This document shows, in pieces, positions 19,884 to 31,518 of a stretch of DNA of 64,000 bases. Under the pieces are notes generated by a model. That model saw nothing but the letters and a program-made list of their open reading frames with translations, ran no database searches and was not told the DNA's origin. The position numbers and the translations under genes are program-made. The stretch is from Tuctoria greenei (taxonomy: Eukaryota; Streptophyta; Magnoliopsida; Poales; Poaceae): NCBI GenBank assembly GCA_036927565.1, contig JAYESD010000003.1:96891591-96955590 (forward strand). Reading direction: 5' to 3'. The first letter of the stretch is position 1. Every line of letters starts with the position of its first letter.

Positions 19884-22800
19884 GATGGAGTTGGGTCACC
19901 GCGAGTGCCGACTTAAGACTGACGGCAATTTGAAGAAGGTTCGGGCCCTCATGGGGTGGTCCAGTGACTTCTTCAACCACCAGGTCCGCGCCGGCAAGCT
20001 TCCATTCGAGAAGGAGCACGCCGGCGACATGGTGTTCTTCTCTACGTACGCCATGGTGGGACTGATCCCACCTTTTTCTTCTTTTCTCTTGATTCTGCTA
20101 GACTTCTATGGTCTACAGCTGTACCACCTTGGCACCCACTCCATTCTTTTGGTGTCGATCTTTGTCCATTTCTGTGAGATGTGGGTGGGTATTCCTCCCT
20201 GCGTCGAGCTCTTCTGCACCTTCTTCACCATCCACACCACCGGCAAGAGTGACGAGTACCTTGGCTTCTATTATTTTGTGAAGCGCAAGAAGTGCCCGCA
20301 CAAGTACTTGCAGTCGTTCCCTTTTAGCAAGTGGGACGACTGGAAGAAGGATTGGATTGTCATCAGGACAGAGGAGCATGAGAGGCTGGAGTTGCTGTAT
20401 GCCTCCCCAACGTCGACACTGAAGCTTGGAGCAAAGTTCCGGTGTTATCGGACGCCTTCAAACCTGCTTTGACCAGGATCCGCCAATGCGTGGAAGGAGG
20501 GGTGACTCCCCAGGCGATATTTTGCAACTTCCTGGCCAATAGGTGGGCTCCGCTAAAGAAGAGGGAGAAGCTTGCTTGGGCCCTCAACAGCATGATGGAC
20601 GATGACCGGATCGAAACCGGCTTGAAGTCCAACCTGGAAGGCACAGCCTTGGAGCTTCACCTCAAGAAGTTCCAGCATGGCATTGACGTCAAGGGTGACT
20701 ACTTGTCTCCGCCGGCGGCTTTCCTCCCTCTGAACATGGAGGCAGAGTTCAGCAGGGAGCTTCGACGGATGATGCCGGTGCTTGATGACCTTGGTGTAGT
20801 TTAGAGGTGTTCGACCATTGGGTTGGTGATCTCCGGAGCTTCCGAGGGTGGTCCCCCTTCCGTCCCTAAATAGAGAGTTGAAGTCGCGGGCAAGGGCAAA
20901 GAGTTGGCCGAGCTCTCGAGCCGTAAAAGGATGCTGAAGCACTCTGATGGGAGGTCCGTCAGGCCTGCTCCTTCCGCAGCGGCTCCTTCTCCCCGGAGGG
21001 GAAGGTCTTCAACTACGGCAGCCACTCCAGCATTAGCCTCTTCCCGAGGTGCTAGTTCCGGCCGTGTGGCTACAGTACCAAGACCAGCTGAAGGCTCTGG
21101 GTCCGGAGGTTCTTCCCGATCAAGGGGGGCCTCGACCAAAGCAGCACCGACGGTAGCGGCAAGCTCCGGGGAACCTTCCGGAGATGACACGCTAGTGGTG
21201 ACAGGGTCCAGTCCTGAGCATCCGGGGAAGAGGTTCCGCGCCAGCTGGAGCAGAAGCCTTCCGAGGTAAATTTTGTTTTTTACCTCAATTGATTGTTTTG
21301 TGTTGTAACTGTGTTTTGAATGTCTTTGTCCTTCATCCACAGGGTACCCAAGAGAGGGGTTGAAGCTCCTGTTCCTGCCACAACAGCTGAAGTTGTGCAG
21401 GCGGAGGCTCCAGCTCCAATCCCAACGCCACCCCAAGGACTGGTTGAGGCTGCGACAGCTCCGGCACCGACTGTCATGGTCTTGGACCTTGACTCATCCC
21501 CAGAAGCTCCCGTGGTAGCGCCGGACCATGGGAATGAAGATGTACCAGCGGCACCTGCCCCGGAGGTTGAAGCTCCCGGTTTGGATGCTGAAATGGTGGA
21601 TGCTCCAGCCTTAGAACCGGGGATATCTGTGATTCTGGCCCTAGAGCCAGATGTTGTTGAAGCCCCGGCGGTGGAGCCGGCAGTTGATGAGGCCCCGGTG
21701 GTAGAGCCGGTGGTTGATGAAGCTCCGGCGCCTGAGTCGGTTATCGAAGAAGTTCTGGCGGTAGAGCCGGTTGCTGCAGAAGTTTCGGCGGTAGAGCCAG
21801 TCGTCAGAGAAGTTCCGGCGCCTGAGCCAATCGATGCAGAGGTGACGGCGACCGAGCCCATAATGGTTGTAGCGTCAGCGCCTGGGCCGGCGGTGGAGGA
21901 GGCGCCAGCGTCGGGGCCGGAAGTAGCTTCAGCTCCGATCGAACCTTCGATGCCTGCCTCAGAGGTGGTGGTCCCGGAGGTGCCCGTGCCTGAGCCAGGG
22001 TGCCGAGATGAAGTTGCTAGCCCCCCTCTTGAGGGACCAGTTGTTGATGACCTGGCAGCGGGACCTTCGGAGCCAACTCTGGAGGTTGAAACTTTTGTAG
22101 CAGGACCTTCCTCGATGGCAGTAGAGGCAATTCTGGAGGGTGGCCCTAGTGCCGTGGAAGCTCAGGGAACCGCTCTTTTAGAGTAGGACCCAACTTTTGT
22201 CACGGAGAATCCGCTGGAACCCACGGAGATGACCCCAGCAGGTCCGGATCCGATCCCTCTGTCGTTGTCTATTGACAACGCCTGCTCCAGTCTTCACCAG
22301 GTTCAGCTGGCCTTTTACCACGACAACAATGCTCTAGAGGAGGAGCGCCAAACTCTTAGGAGGTGGCGCAACCGGCTCCAAATCGAGAGCAAGCTGGCGC
22401 AGTCGAGGCTGGCTGACGACAAAGAGTGGGTGAGGAAGGAGAAGATCCATCTGGAGTACTGGGGTAAGCTGCTGGATGAGAGGGAAAGCATGACGCGATC
22501 CCTTGACAACCAGTCCCGAGTCATCTACGAACAAGCCAAAGCTGCTAATAGCGCAGTGGATGATCGCCAAGAGAGGCTCGATGCCATCCACGACACTCTA
22601 GTCAAGCGCCGGGAGGCTCTTGATTAGCGGGGGAGAAAGCTCGAGGATGAAGAGTAAAAACTCCTGGAGCTGCGGGATGACGTCGTGAAGAGGGAAGAAG
22701 AGCATACTCAGAGGCTAACTCTGGGTGACAAGAGTCTCGAGGAGCGCACCAAGAAATTGGACGAGCGCTGTGAGAAAGAGGAGAAGAAGGCCTGGCAGCA

Positions 22801-23410
22801 AGGACAGGACCTCCACAGGAGGGAAAATGACGTTGATGCCAGAGAGAAGAAAGTGTGGGGACGAGAGAAGGACATGGTTAACCGCCGGAATGAGATCCAC
22901 CTCTGGGAGGAAGAGCTCAGCAAACTCGAAAGGCAGGTTGCTAAAAAGATTCAGCAGAACGCCAAAGAGGTAGTGCGTCTTGCTCGGGAGAACTCGGAGC
23001 TTGCGGCGGCCAAAAGATCCTTGGAGGAGATGCGAGGTTGCTGGGTTGCCGAGTCCCAACAAGTTTTGGACTTCCTGGGCAAAGCCAACGACGCACTGAC
23101 GCCAATGGGTTTTAGTCCCGTGCGTCCGGATGATCCGGAGCCGGAGCTGGACCAGGCGTTGCTAGCGTTGAGTTTGGCAGGCAACAAGCTCACCAAGATG
23201 GGCGATGTCATTGCGGACCAGCTGGAAACCAAGGGTCAATACCTGGCAAAGAGCGTTGCAGAATTTGTTCTGTTGTGCTACACAAGCCAGGACCCTCAAT
23301 TCCCCCTGGACCCGGTGCTCGAAGGTCCCATCGACGGAGAGGGAGAAGCTGCCCAAGCTAGCGTTTCGGAGGTTGCCCAGAAGGTCGCTTCGTTCTTCCA
23401 TAGGGTCTAG
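19884..23410 (+). pseudogene. Tat-2 antisense gene (Transposase_28-like, intron, coiled coil)
   Basis: This is the fullest copy of the antisense gene. ATG at 19884 opens MELGHRECRLKTDG. The Transposase_28-like domain runs to about 20800 with a frameshift near 20395 and a stop at 20802. A Ser/Arg-rich linker (20900-21265) follows. An intron with GTAAATTTTG at 21266 and TCATCCACAG ending at about 21341 separates it from exon 2, which has about nine degenerate 10-residue units of the type AVEPVVDEAP (21600-21920), a stop at 22184 (TAG for TGG), and a charged coiled coil of roughly 350 residues (22270-23350). The stop is at 23408-23410. The arrangement is convergent with pol. The coiled coil suggests a structural or self-associating protein, but this is inference. 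Confidence 0.8.
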
Positions 23411-24638
23411 TACCATATCTTTGTAGCTCCCGCTTGTATCCTCTCTTCCTTTTCTCCAATTTTGTAATCTCTTGTCTCCAGATGAATGAAATCCAAGTTT
23501 TTTGTGAAATTCATTTTTTGTCTTCAACACCTTTGTCCTACTTGGACGATGTACGCAATTTGATTCTGAACATGTACCAAGAGGATGTAACAGTTGTTGA
23601 AGACTTGCGTGCTTCGAACTTGTAGAGTGTAGGTCTGAAGTCTTCGGTAGTGAAGGCCCCCTGAGGTTGTTGGAGCTTAAGGGCTCCGGCCTTGACCATC
23701 ATGGGAGCTTAGTAGCTCCAGCAGTGGTCTCCGTCAACGCGTAGAGCGCCGACAGTTACTCCTCTAGAGTCTCCCCACTGTCTTTTGTTTACTTTGACGG
23801 CTAGCCCCCTGGCTTTACTGGAGCTAAGTAGCTCCAGCGACGCTTGCTATCAATGTTTGAAACATTGACTACAAGTCATCTAGGGGATGTCGGAGCTTTT
23901 GTAGCTCTGGCTAAATTCACCATCATCATGAGATCTTTATTTTTCCTGCACACTGAAGTCAAGAAAAACAGTAAAATGCGTTTCCTATCTATAACTCTGT
24001 TGTGACTTACTATTCTCGTAAGAAATTTTTAGGTCGAGCGCAATTCTTCATACAATCAAGTGCACTGAGTTGTTTTCTCCAGGTCCAATTGTTTTTAGGA
24101 CCCGCCTTACTTCGGCCTGTCGGGGTGTAGGTAGAGTGCCATACTTAGGGTGCAGGACCAGGCTAAGTCGATAGCACACTCCGGACCTAGATTGGCTGGC
24201 GGCATTCAAGCGAGTGAGCCATTCAACAACGTGAAAACCCGAAGGAATTAACAATGCGAATCGAGTTGTACATGAATTAGTCGATCTAAATTTTTTTTGA
24301 GAATCGCACAACCTTGTTATAGACAAGAAAGAGAAAAATAAACAATATTGAGCTTGTACAAAGTAAATACACGTGGAGTCTGTTTTCACACAAAGATGTC
24401 TTTCATTATAGGTCCGGGGTACAGGGGAAATAAGTGCACCCTTAGGGTACGAAACCAGGGTAAGTGTGTTTGACCCAAGGTAGGTAGCAACATTGTTAGT
24501 TCTGAGACTGACAAGTGTTGCCTGAACTTTGCGGACCTTCCGGGGAAGGTCCGGCTGTTCTCCCGGAGGAGCTACCCGACTCTGTACAATGACTCTATAA
24601 CATACATCACGTGTAACTACAGACTCACCTCCATGATA
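23411..24638. other. Tat-2 spacer between convergent genes, with GGAGCT hairpins
   Basis: No coding frame is recognised. Four inverted repeats of the form GGAGCT-N(3-5)-AGCTCC occur at about 23671-23688, 23704-23720, 23819-23835 and 23891-23909. The corresponding spacer of Tat-3 has five. The pol stop lies just beyond 24638 on the minus strand. Confidence 0.6.
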
Positions 24639-25976
24639 TTAAGCATAGGACTTACGGAGGTGCTCAATGTTCCAAGGATTAGGGAGAGGTGTCCCATCCT
24701 CGGTTGCCAAGCGAACGCATCCGGGACGGGATACTTTGATCACTCGGAAAGGTCCTTCCCAGCTAGGGGAGAGTTTGTTTAACCCTTCTTTGGATTGTAT
24801 TCTCTGTAGCACCAGATCGCCTTCCTCGATCTGTCGTCTGTGAATATGCCTTTGGTGATAACGCCGAAGAGCTTGGCGGTATCGGGCATTCCAAACAGCT
24901 GCTCGGCACCTTCCCTCTTCAAGGATGTCAAGGTTTTCACGACGGAACTGGTCCTGCGCAGCATCGTCGAAGGTTCGAACACAGAGTGACCCTGAGGTTA
25001 TTTCTGGAGGAAGGACTGCTTCAGCTCTGTACACCCGGAAGAAGGGTGTCTCTCCAGTTGACCGGTTTGGAGTTGTCCTTTTGGCCCATAGAGTGGGCGG
25101 AAGCTCTTCAATCCAGTTGGCTCCATGTTTTTTCAGACGCTCATATGTGCGCGTCTTGAGTCCTTTTAGGATTTCTGCATTTGCTCTCTCGGCTTGGCCG
25201 TTGCTTGTCGGGTGAGCTATGGAAGCGTAGCTGACTTGAATGCCGAGGTCTTCGCAATATCCTTGGAATGCAGAGCTTGTGAATTGGGTCCCATTATCGG
25301 TTATGATTTTGTGTGGGACTCCAAATCTGCATATGATAGATTGTAAGAACTTGATGGATGAATGCTTGTTTATTGTCACAACTAGAGTTGCTTTCGGCCA
25401 TTTGGTGAATTTGTCAATGGCAACGTACAGGAACTTGTAACCTTTGACGGCTCTTGAGAAAGGTCCAAATATATCCATCCCCCACACAGCGAAAGGCCAT
25501 GTAGGAGGTATCATTTGTAGAGGCTGAGCCGATGTGTGAATTTGTTTTGCATGAAACTGGCATGCTTCACATTTCTTCACCAGCTCAGTTGCATCCTGGA
25601 GCGTTGTAGGCCAGTAAAAGCCATGCCGGAAGGCTTTACCGACTAGTGTGCGGGAAGACGCGTGGTTCCCACACTCGCCTCCATGGATTTCTGCGAGGAG
25701 CTTGCAGCCTTCTTCCTTTGTAATGCACCGCATTAGGACACCGTTAGCACCGCGCCGGTAGAGATCCCCTTCTACCAGTGTGTATCTTTTAGCCAGTCTG
25801 ACTATCCGGTCAGCGGATACATTATCTTCAGGACGGAAGTTGTCTTTAAAGTAGTTCGGGATCTCCGAGATCCATGCATCAGAGCTAGCTTGAGCATTTG
25901 AGTCTTGCGTGTTGGGTTGCTTGGAGCTTCCGACAGCACCTACTACTCTTGATGGCTGCCATGGTAACAGGGCCAT
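24639..25976 (-). CDS. Tat-2 integrase (open frame)
   Basis: A 445-residue open frame that is the C-terminal part of pol. It has an H2C2 zinc domain (His in EIHGGECGNH, Cys pair in KKCEACQFH, residues about 95-145), then the DDE core with Asp in WGMDIFGPF, Asp in IITDNGTQF and Glu in NGQAERANAEIL. A GPF/Y-type motif (PSWEGPFRVIKV) is near the C-terminus. There is no chromodomain, as expected of Tat. The enzyme inserts element DNA into nuclear chromatin. The ATG used here is internal to the natural polyprotein, since the upstream second RNase H is separated by a stop near 26029. Confidence 0.88.
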   Translation of the reverse strand: MALLPWQPSRVVGAVGSSKQPNTQDSNAQASSDAWISEIPNYFKDNFRPEDNVSADRIVRLAKRYTLVEGDLYRRGANGVLMRCITKEEGCKLLAEIHGGECGNHASSRTLVGKAFRHGFYWPTTLQDATELVKKCEACQFHAKQIHTSAQPLQMIPPTWPFAVWGMDIFGPFSRAVKGYKFLYVAIDKFTKWPKATLVVTINKHSSIKFLQSIICRFGVPHKIITDNGTQFTSSAFQGYCEDLGIQVSYASIAHPTSNGQAERANAEILKGLKTRTYERLKKHGANWIEELPPTLWAKRTTPNRSTGETPFFRVYRAEAVLPPEITSGSLCVRTFDDAAQDQFRRENLDILEEGRCRAAVWNARYRQALRRYHQRHIHRRQIEEGDLVLQRIQSKEGLNKLSPSWEGPFRVIKVSRPGCVRLATEDGTPLPNPWNIEHLRKSYA

Positions 25977-26029
25977 CGGGACTGCCAGCTTTGAGGTGTT
26001 GGTCTTGCCCCCTTCGCTCAGTTCGGCGG

Positions 26030-28189
26030 CTAAGTTGTAGGTTTAGACAACCTCCGGATGAAGGTTCCGTCGGGAGCCGGAGCTCCGGTTGACGCTTTCA
26101 TCGAGAGTTCGTCGGCTTCAGCGTTATGGAGACGTTGGACATGGTGGAGGTACAGGACTTCGAAGTCCTTCTGAAGCCTCTGTACTTCAAGGAGATAAGC
26201 AGCTAGTTGGGGATGGTTGCAGGAGCATTCACCCTTCACCTGTTTAATAATGAGCTGCGAATCTCCCTTGACCAACAACTGCTTGACACCATATGATAGT
26301 GCCACCTTTAGTCCGTAAATGAGTGCTTCATACTCTGCCATGTTGTTGGTCACCTTGAAGTCAAGGTGCAGCATGTATTTAACCTTATCCCCGGTCGCAG
26401 CGAGGAGAAGAACTCTAGCTCCGGCCCCCTGCTTCTGCATGGAGCCGTCGAAGTAGAGAGTCCAGTGAGGCTCGGTGGAGACCGGAGCCTTGAGTTCCAG
26501 CTTCTGCTCACTAGGGCCCCCAGGGTTTGATGGAGAGAGGGTCCATTCTGCCACAAAGTCCGCCAATGCTTGACTTTTGATTCCTTGTCTTGGGATGAAT
26601 TCAAGGTCAAACTCGGCCAATTCCGCTGCCCACTTTGCAATGTTCCCAGTGGAGTTGGGATTATGAAAAATCGCTCACAATGGATATGAAGAAGTCACCA
26701 CTGAGATCTTGTGAGCTTGAAAATAGTGTCAGAGCTTCCTGGAAGCAACAAGAACTGCGTATAGCAGTTTATGTACTTCCAGGTACCAAGTTTTGGCATC
26801 GTGGAGTACTTCACTGATGAAGTACACTGGCGTTGGACTATCCGGACCCTCCCGGAGGGGCCCAAAGCTTCCTCCTCATCCACCCGGACCCTCCCGGAGG
26901 GGTCCGGACCTTCTCCGGGACCTCCGGGTTCTTGTTGGAGGAACCCAGAGCTTCTTCAGGAGTGACCTGGACCCTCCCATGGGGTCTGGCTCTTCTTGTT
27001 CAACAAGAGTAACTCCTTGTTGACCCAAGTCTGGGGGCTGGGACACAGACTCGCCTTCAGGAACCTCCTGACTCTCCCGGAGGGGTCTGGATTCCTCAGC
27101 TTGTAACGGTTCTGGTCTCTCCGCAACCAGGACCATGCTGACAACTTCGTCAGTTGCCAAAATGTAAAGCAGCAGAGGCTCACCAGGTTTCAAAGCTACC
27201 AAGGTTGGTAGAGTGGCAAGGAGCTGCTTCAGATCCTGAAACGCCTTTTCTGCTTCTTCAGACCATTGGAATGGTTCGGACTTCCTCAATAGCTTGAAGA
27301 AGGGTAGTGCACGTTCCGCCAGTCCTAAGATGAAGCAGTTGAGCGTGGCTAGACATCCAGTCAGCTTCTGGACGTCCTTGATGTGGGCTGGCGACCGCAT
27401 ATCTTCAATGGCTTTAATCTTCGCCGGATTTGCCTCTATGCCTTGGTGGTTTACCAGGAAACCAAGAAGCTTTCCGGAGCTAACCCTAAAGACACATTTG
27501 TCTGGGTTCAGCTTCGTGCGAGTGACTCGCAACTTGTCGAAGACAGCTTGCAAGGTGTCAAGAAGTGACTCCTTGTCCTTAATCTTGACGACGATGTCAT
27601 CGACATACACTTCCACTACGTCTCTGATGAGCTCTCCAAAGGTTTTGTACATAGCTCGTGCAAATGTTGAAGCTTCATTCTTGAGACCAGATGGCATGGC
27701 AGTATAACAATACAATCCATCTGCTGTGATGAAGGAGGTATGTTCCTCATCTTCCCTAGACATTCTGATTTGATGGTACCCAAAATATGTGTCTCGGAAA
27801 CACAGTAATTAACACCTGGGGGTGGAATCCACTATCTGATCTATTCTAGGTAGTGGGAATGGATCTTTTGGACATGTCTTATTCAGTGTAGTGTAGTCGA
27901 TACACATCCGAAGCTTCCCGCCAGCCTTGGGTACAACGACTGGGTTTGCCAGCCATTTTGGGTGGAAGACTTCTCGGATGAATCCAGCTTCGAGCAACTT
28001 CTTCACTTCTTGTCGTATGAAGTTCTGTTGCTCTACTAATTGCTTTCGAGGCTTCTGATGTACGGGCCGAGCGTCAGGATAGATCTTTAGATTATGCTCG
28101 ATCACTTCCCTAGGGATCCCAGGCATTTATGACGGTTGCCAGGCAAACACGTCGATGTTAGCCCGGAGGAAAGTGATGAGCGTGAGTTC
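26030..28189 (-). pseudogene. Tat-2 RT, RNase H and second RNase H
   Basis: On minus, the frame resumes after the TAG at 28190 with ELTLITFLRANIDVFAWQPS, has a TAA just before MPGIPREVIEHN (28126), a frameshift near 27800 and the RT catalytic EVYVDDIVVK near 27600. The RNase H contains the Pro/Glu/Arg repeat insertion (about 26850-27130), in which the frame is lost again. The second RNase H is at 26030-26620 (YFDGSMQKQG, AEYEALIYGL, VKGDSQLII). The parts are the same as in Tat-1 and Tat-3. Confidence 0.87.
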
Positions 28190-30607
28190 CTATTTTTCAT
28201 TCAGATCTCCCGATATATGGGTGGTCTGAGCGGCGTCGGAATCGATTTGGATGACTTTGACGGGAATGTTGGTGTCGCCGATTGGTTGCACGCGCGGTGC
28301 GGAGGTTGAGCCTCGATGACGAATGCTCGGAGGTTTTAGAGCTTGCTCCTTCCCAGATTCTACTTCTTGCGTTGTGGCAAGCGTGTGAAGTTCTTCCAGA
28401 GTTGTCACTCCGGTGGTGCGATCTCCACATATCTGGAGAACACCAGCTGGTGTTGGCATCTTCAACACCAAGTAGCCATAATGAGCAGCAGCCATGAACT
28501 TGTATAAGGTTGGTGTGCCCAGAATGGCGTTGAAGGGTAAGTTGATCTGAGAAACGTCAAAGACCAACTTCTCAGTGCGATAATTCTCCTGAGTCCCGAA
28601 GGTTACGGGGAGAGTAATGGCACCGAGTGGGGTTATGGCCACCGGACCTACTCCTGAGAAAGGTCGGGAGGGGCGAAGATCTGAAGGTCGGAGCTGAAGC
28701 TTGATGAAAGCTTTGAAGCTTATGAGATTCAGCCCCGAACCTCCGTCCACCATGACATGATGGAGTTTGATGTTATTGATGGTCAGAGATACCATCAATG
28801 GGAGTTGGCCAGCTTCGATCATATTTCGAGGGCAGTCTGATGCGTCAGAAGTGATGGCAGTATCCATCCACTTCCGGTGTGGCTCTGCCCTGGCGGTGGG
28901 AGCCACCGAAGCCATGTCCCGCCGCATGGTCTTGAGGACACATTGGGAGGTGATGTCCCACGAACCACCAAAGATGGTGTTGATGGTTTTCCGACGTTCA
29001 TTGTCGGAGACATCGGAGTCGTCGTCAACGAAGGTGCAAACAGCCTTCAAGACCTTTTTAGGGTCCTGAAAGCCTAACTCCTCTTCAGCCGGAGCTTCGT
29101 CGACTTTCTGTTTTCCTTCCCTTTGTCGGAAAGGAACTTCTTCCCAGCGCTTGTCGTAGCGCTCGGCAAGGTTTTGGACCTCTCGGCAGTCCTCCAGGTT
29201 GTGGTTGTTCGACTTATGTATAGGACACCACACTTTGGAGTTGCCGCCATCTTCAGATGACGGTCGAGGTCATTTTTTGGTGCGTGGCCCCCAGCCACCC
29301 AGAGCTGCGGCAGCTGCAGCAGTAGGTGTGTCGGCCGACGGCTTTTTCTTGGTGTTGGACTTTTTCTTCTTTTTGCCACTCCCAGAGGTAGTGGCTTCAC
29401 CCTTGGAGGATTTTTTATTATCCTCTGGAGGTGGTTTGGAGTGCATTTCACATCCCTCCGTAGCTTTGGCACACTTGTTTGCCAAGCTGAAGAGCTCCGT
29501 GACGCTGGTGATCTCCTTGATCGCCAGCTTCTCCAGCATCTTCTTGTCTCGTACGCCCTGTCTAAATGCCACAATAACAGAGGCGTTGGAGATAGAAGGA
29601 ATAGTGTTTCGTACCTGGGAGAACCTCTGGATGAAGGAATGCTGGGATCCTCCCCCCTTTTGTGTGACAGCAAAAAGGTCCAGTTCGGTGCCTGGTCGGG
29701 TGTATGAACTCCCGAAATTGGCGGTGAACTGTTGGCACAGTTCCACCCAACTATTGATGGAGTTGGGCGGAAGGCTCATGAACCAGGACCTGGCGGTCCC
29801 AGTCAAAGCCACTGGGAAGTAGTTTGCCATTACGACCTCGTTACCTCCGGCCGCAAGGATTACAGTGGAGTAAATCTGGAGAAACTCAGCGGGATTGACA
29901 GTCCCGTCAAATTTCTCCGGCAGGTGAGGCCGGAACTTTTGTGGCCATCTGACCATGTGTAGGTGCATGTCCAGAGCAGAACAGCCTCCTCCTACTCCCT
30001 CGGGAGCAGGACTGTCTCGAGCTTCTCGCCTTTCACGAGCACGATCGATATGGACACGGTCGTCCTATTGACGGTAACGGCGATCAAGCTCCGCCCGGAG
30101 GTCATGAGTTGTAAGCCTGGTTACCGTATGGGTGCGTCGCACCCCGGAAGGCAGCGATGTCACTTGTTGAAACACAGCACGCCTCTTATTGTGGGAAGCA
30201 TGCAGACCAAGTCTGCCCGACATAGTTCGATGTTGCGATGGGGCCCGCCCCAAGGGGAGAGGACCTTCGTTGCTGATGCGATTGGCTGCTGCTGCAACCA
30301 AATGTTCCACATCAGCCCTCCACTGCTCCATTGCTCCCTGCGATGCACCTGGAGGTGGTGGGCATTAGAGAAGAGCACACGCAGCATGGAGCGCGTGTTC
30401 AGGATTGTTGTTATTCGCCGATGCTGTGACCGATGCAGATGCCTTGTCCCGCTGTCCAGCTTGATTTGCTGGTGCAGTCGATGGGGGCGGAGGCATGACT
30501 CCTGTTGGAGCCGCGGCACCTGCTGGTTGTTGCATGTTGGAGGGATTGCCTCCAGCAGGTTGCGCAGCAGGGTTGCTGTTGGACGATGCAGCAGCTGAGT
30601 TCACCAT
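28190..30607 (-). pseudogene. Tat-2 gag-protease
   Basis: ATG at 30607 begins MVNSAAASSNSNP. Frameshifts lie near 30350 and 29980. The capsid part (29968-29270) has MHLHMVRWPQKFRPHLPEKFDGT and an intact WVELCQQFTANFGSSY region, then frameshifts near 29260. The WCPIHKSNNHNLEDC motif is at about 29230. Protease VDGGSGLNLISFKAF is near 28750. It ends at TAG 28190-28192, followed in frame by RT. Gag forms the particle, and the protease matures it. Confidence 0.85.
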
Positions 30608-30647
30608 TCTTGAAATCTCGGGCACTGCACCTTCCTGGCGCGCCAAC

Positions 30648-31518
30648 TGTTGGAGTTTTTTTCTGGCAATTCTCCCAATACTACCGTTGGTAGCTCGCGG
30701 AGTTTGTAGTTCGGTATTGGGTGCGCAGAGATTCCAAAGAGTATGGCAAATGGACACAAGGATTTACGTGGTTTGGGCTGCCTGAGCGTAATACCCTACT
30801 CCACGGGGTGTGTAGCTGTTGTATTGCGCGTCTAAGAGTCTAGAGCTTCTAGAGAGTCTCCAGTCCAGAGATCGTTCGAGAGCATGAGAGGGAGTCCTCT
30901 TGTGTATCGTCGACCAGTCCTTTTATAGTACAAGGATTGGTCGTTACACCGTTAGCCTGGCCCGACATGTGGCCCTGGCGGTTACTAATGTTTAATACAT
31001 AATTAATGAGATTAATTACCCTTAATTGCGTGGTAATGGGACCTGATAGTGCCGTTACTGGTATTAAGGGTCTTCTGATCGTGTGTCGTTAATATGGTAT
31101 TAATGACACTTAATCAGGTCTTGGAGTCTTTGATTGCCCCTTGAACGTCCGAGCCATTGGGGGTTCACCAGCCTGATTGCTGAGGTTGAAGGTCCGGCGG
31201 TTTGGACACGTGGCAGCTTCAGAGCTATTCCTCTGGGATGGGTAGGTCCATTGTAGATGTACACGTGTTGATACCAGAGCTTCTGTCGGAGGTTAGGTCC
31301 GGCGGTGCCACACAAGTGTTTAGCCCGGAGCTATCCTATGTGTGGGATGTAGGTCCAGCTGCAGTGTACACGTGGCAGCACCGGGACTAACCATAGATGG
31401 GAGGTAGGTCTGGTCCCATATGACATGTGGGGCCTTCGCAGGTCTTCAACTTAGACAGGTGAAGTCCCTTTGGTCTTTTTGTAGTCCCAAGGGGTATACG
31501 GTACACAGGGTACCGACA
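30648..31518 (-). repeat. Tat-2 5' LTR
   Basis: 871 bp, TGTCGGTACC...CCAACA on minus. The TATA hairpin is at 30911-30943 (CGACCAGTCCTT with AAGGATTGGTCG, one G-T pair). Confidence 0.92.

Larger units (their letters stand above)
18473..31518 (-). mobile_element. Tat-2: most complete Tat-lineage Ty3/gypsy element
   Basis: It is flanked by CCCCC on both sides (18468-18472 and 31519-31523). The LTRs are 30648-31518 (5') and 18473-19347 (3'), of the same family as Tat-1. The 13,046-bp element keeps all parts: gag-protease, RT-RNase H, second RNase H, an open integrase frame, a hairpin-rich spacer and the antisense gene. The primer-site-like GTTGGCGCGCCAGGAAGG lies next to the 5' LTR (30647-30630, minus). 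Frameshifts in gag, RT and the antisense gene make it defective as it stands. Confidence 0.93.

Noticed and set aside
31446..31518. C-terminal 22 residues of the Sirevirus extra ORF
   Set aside because: These codons are within the Tat-2 LTR and are not part of the original protein. The original continuation is at 18377-18472.
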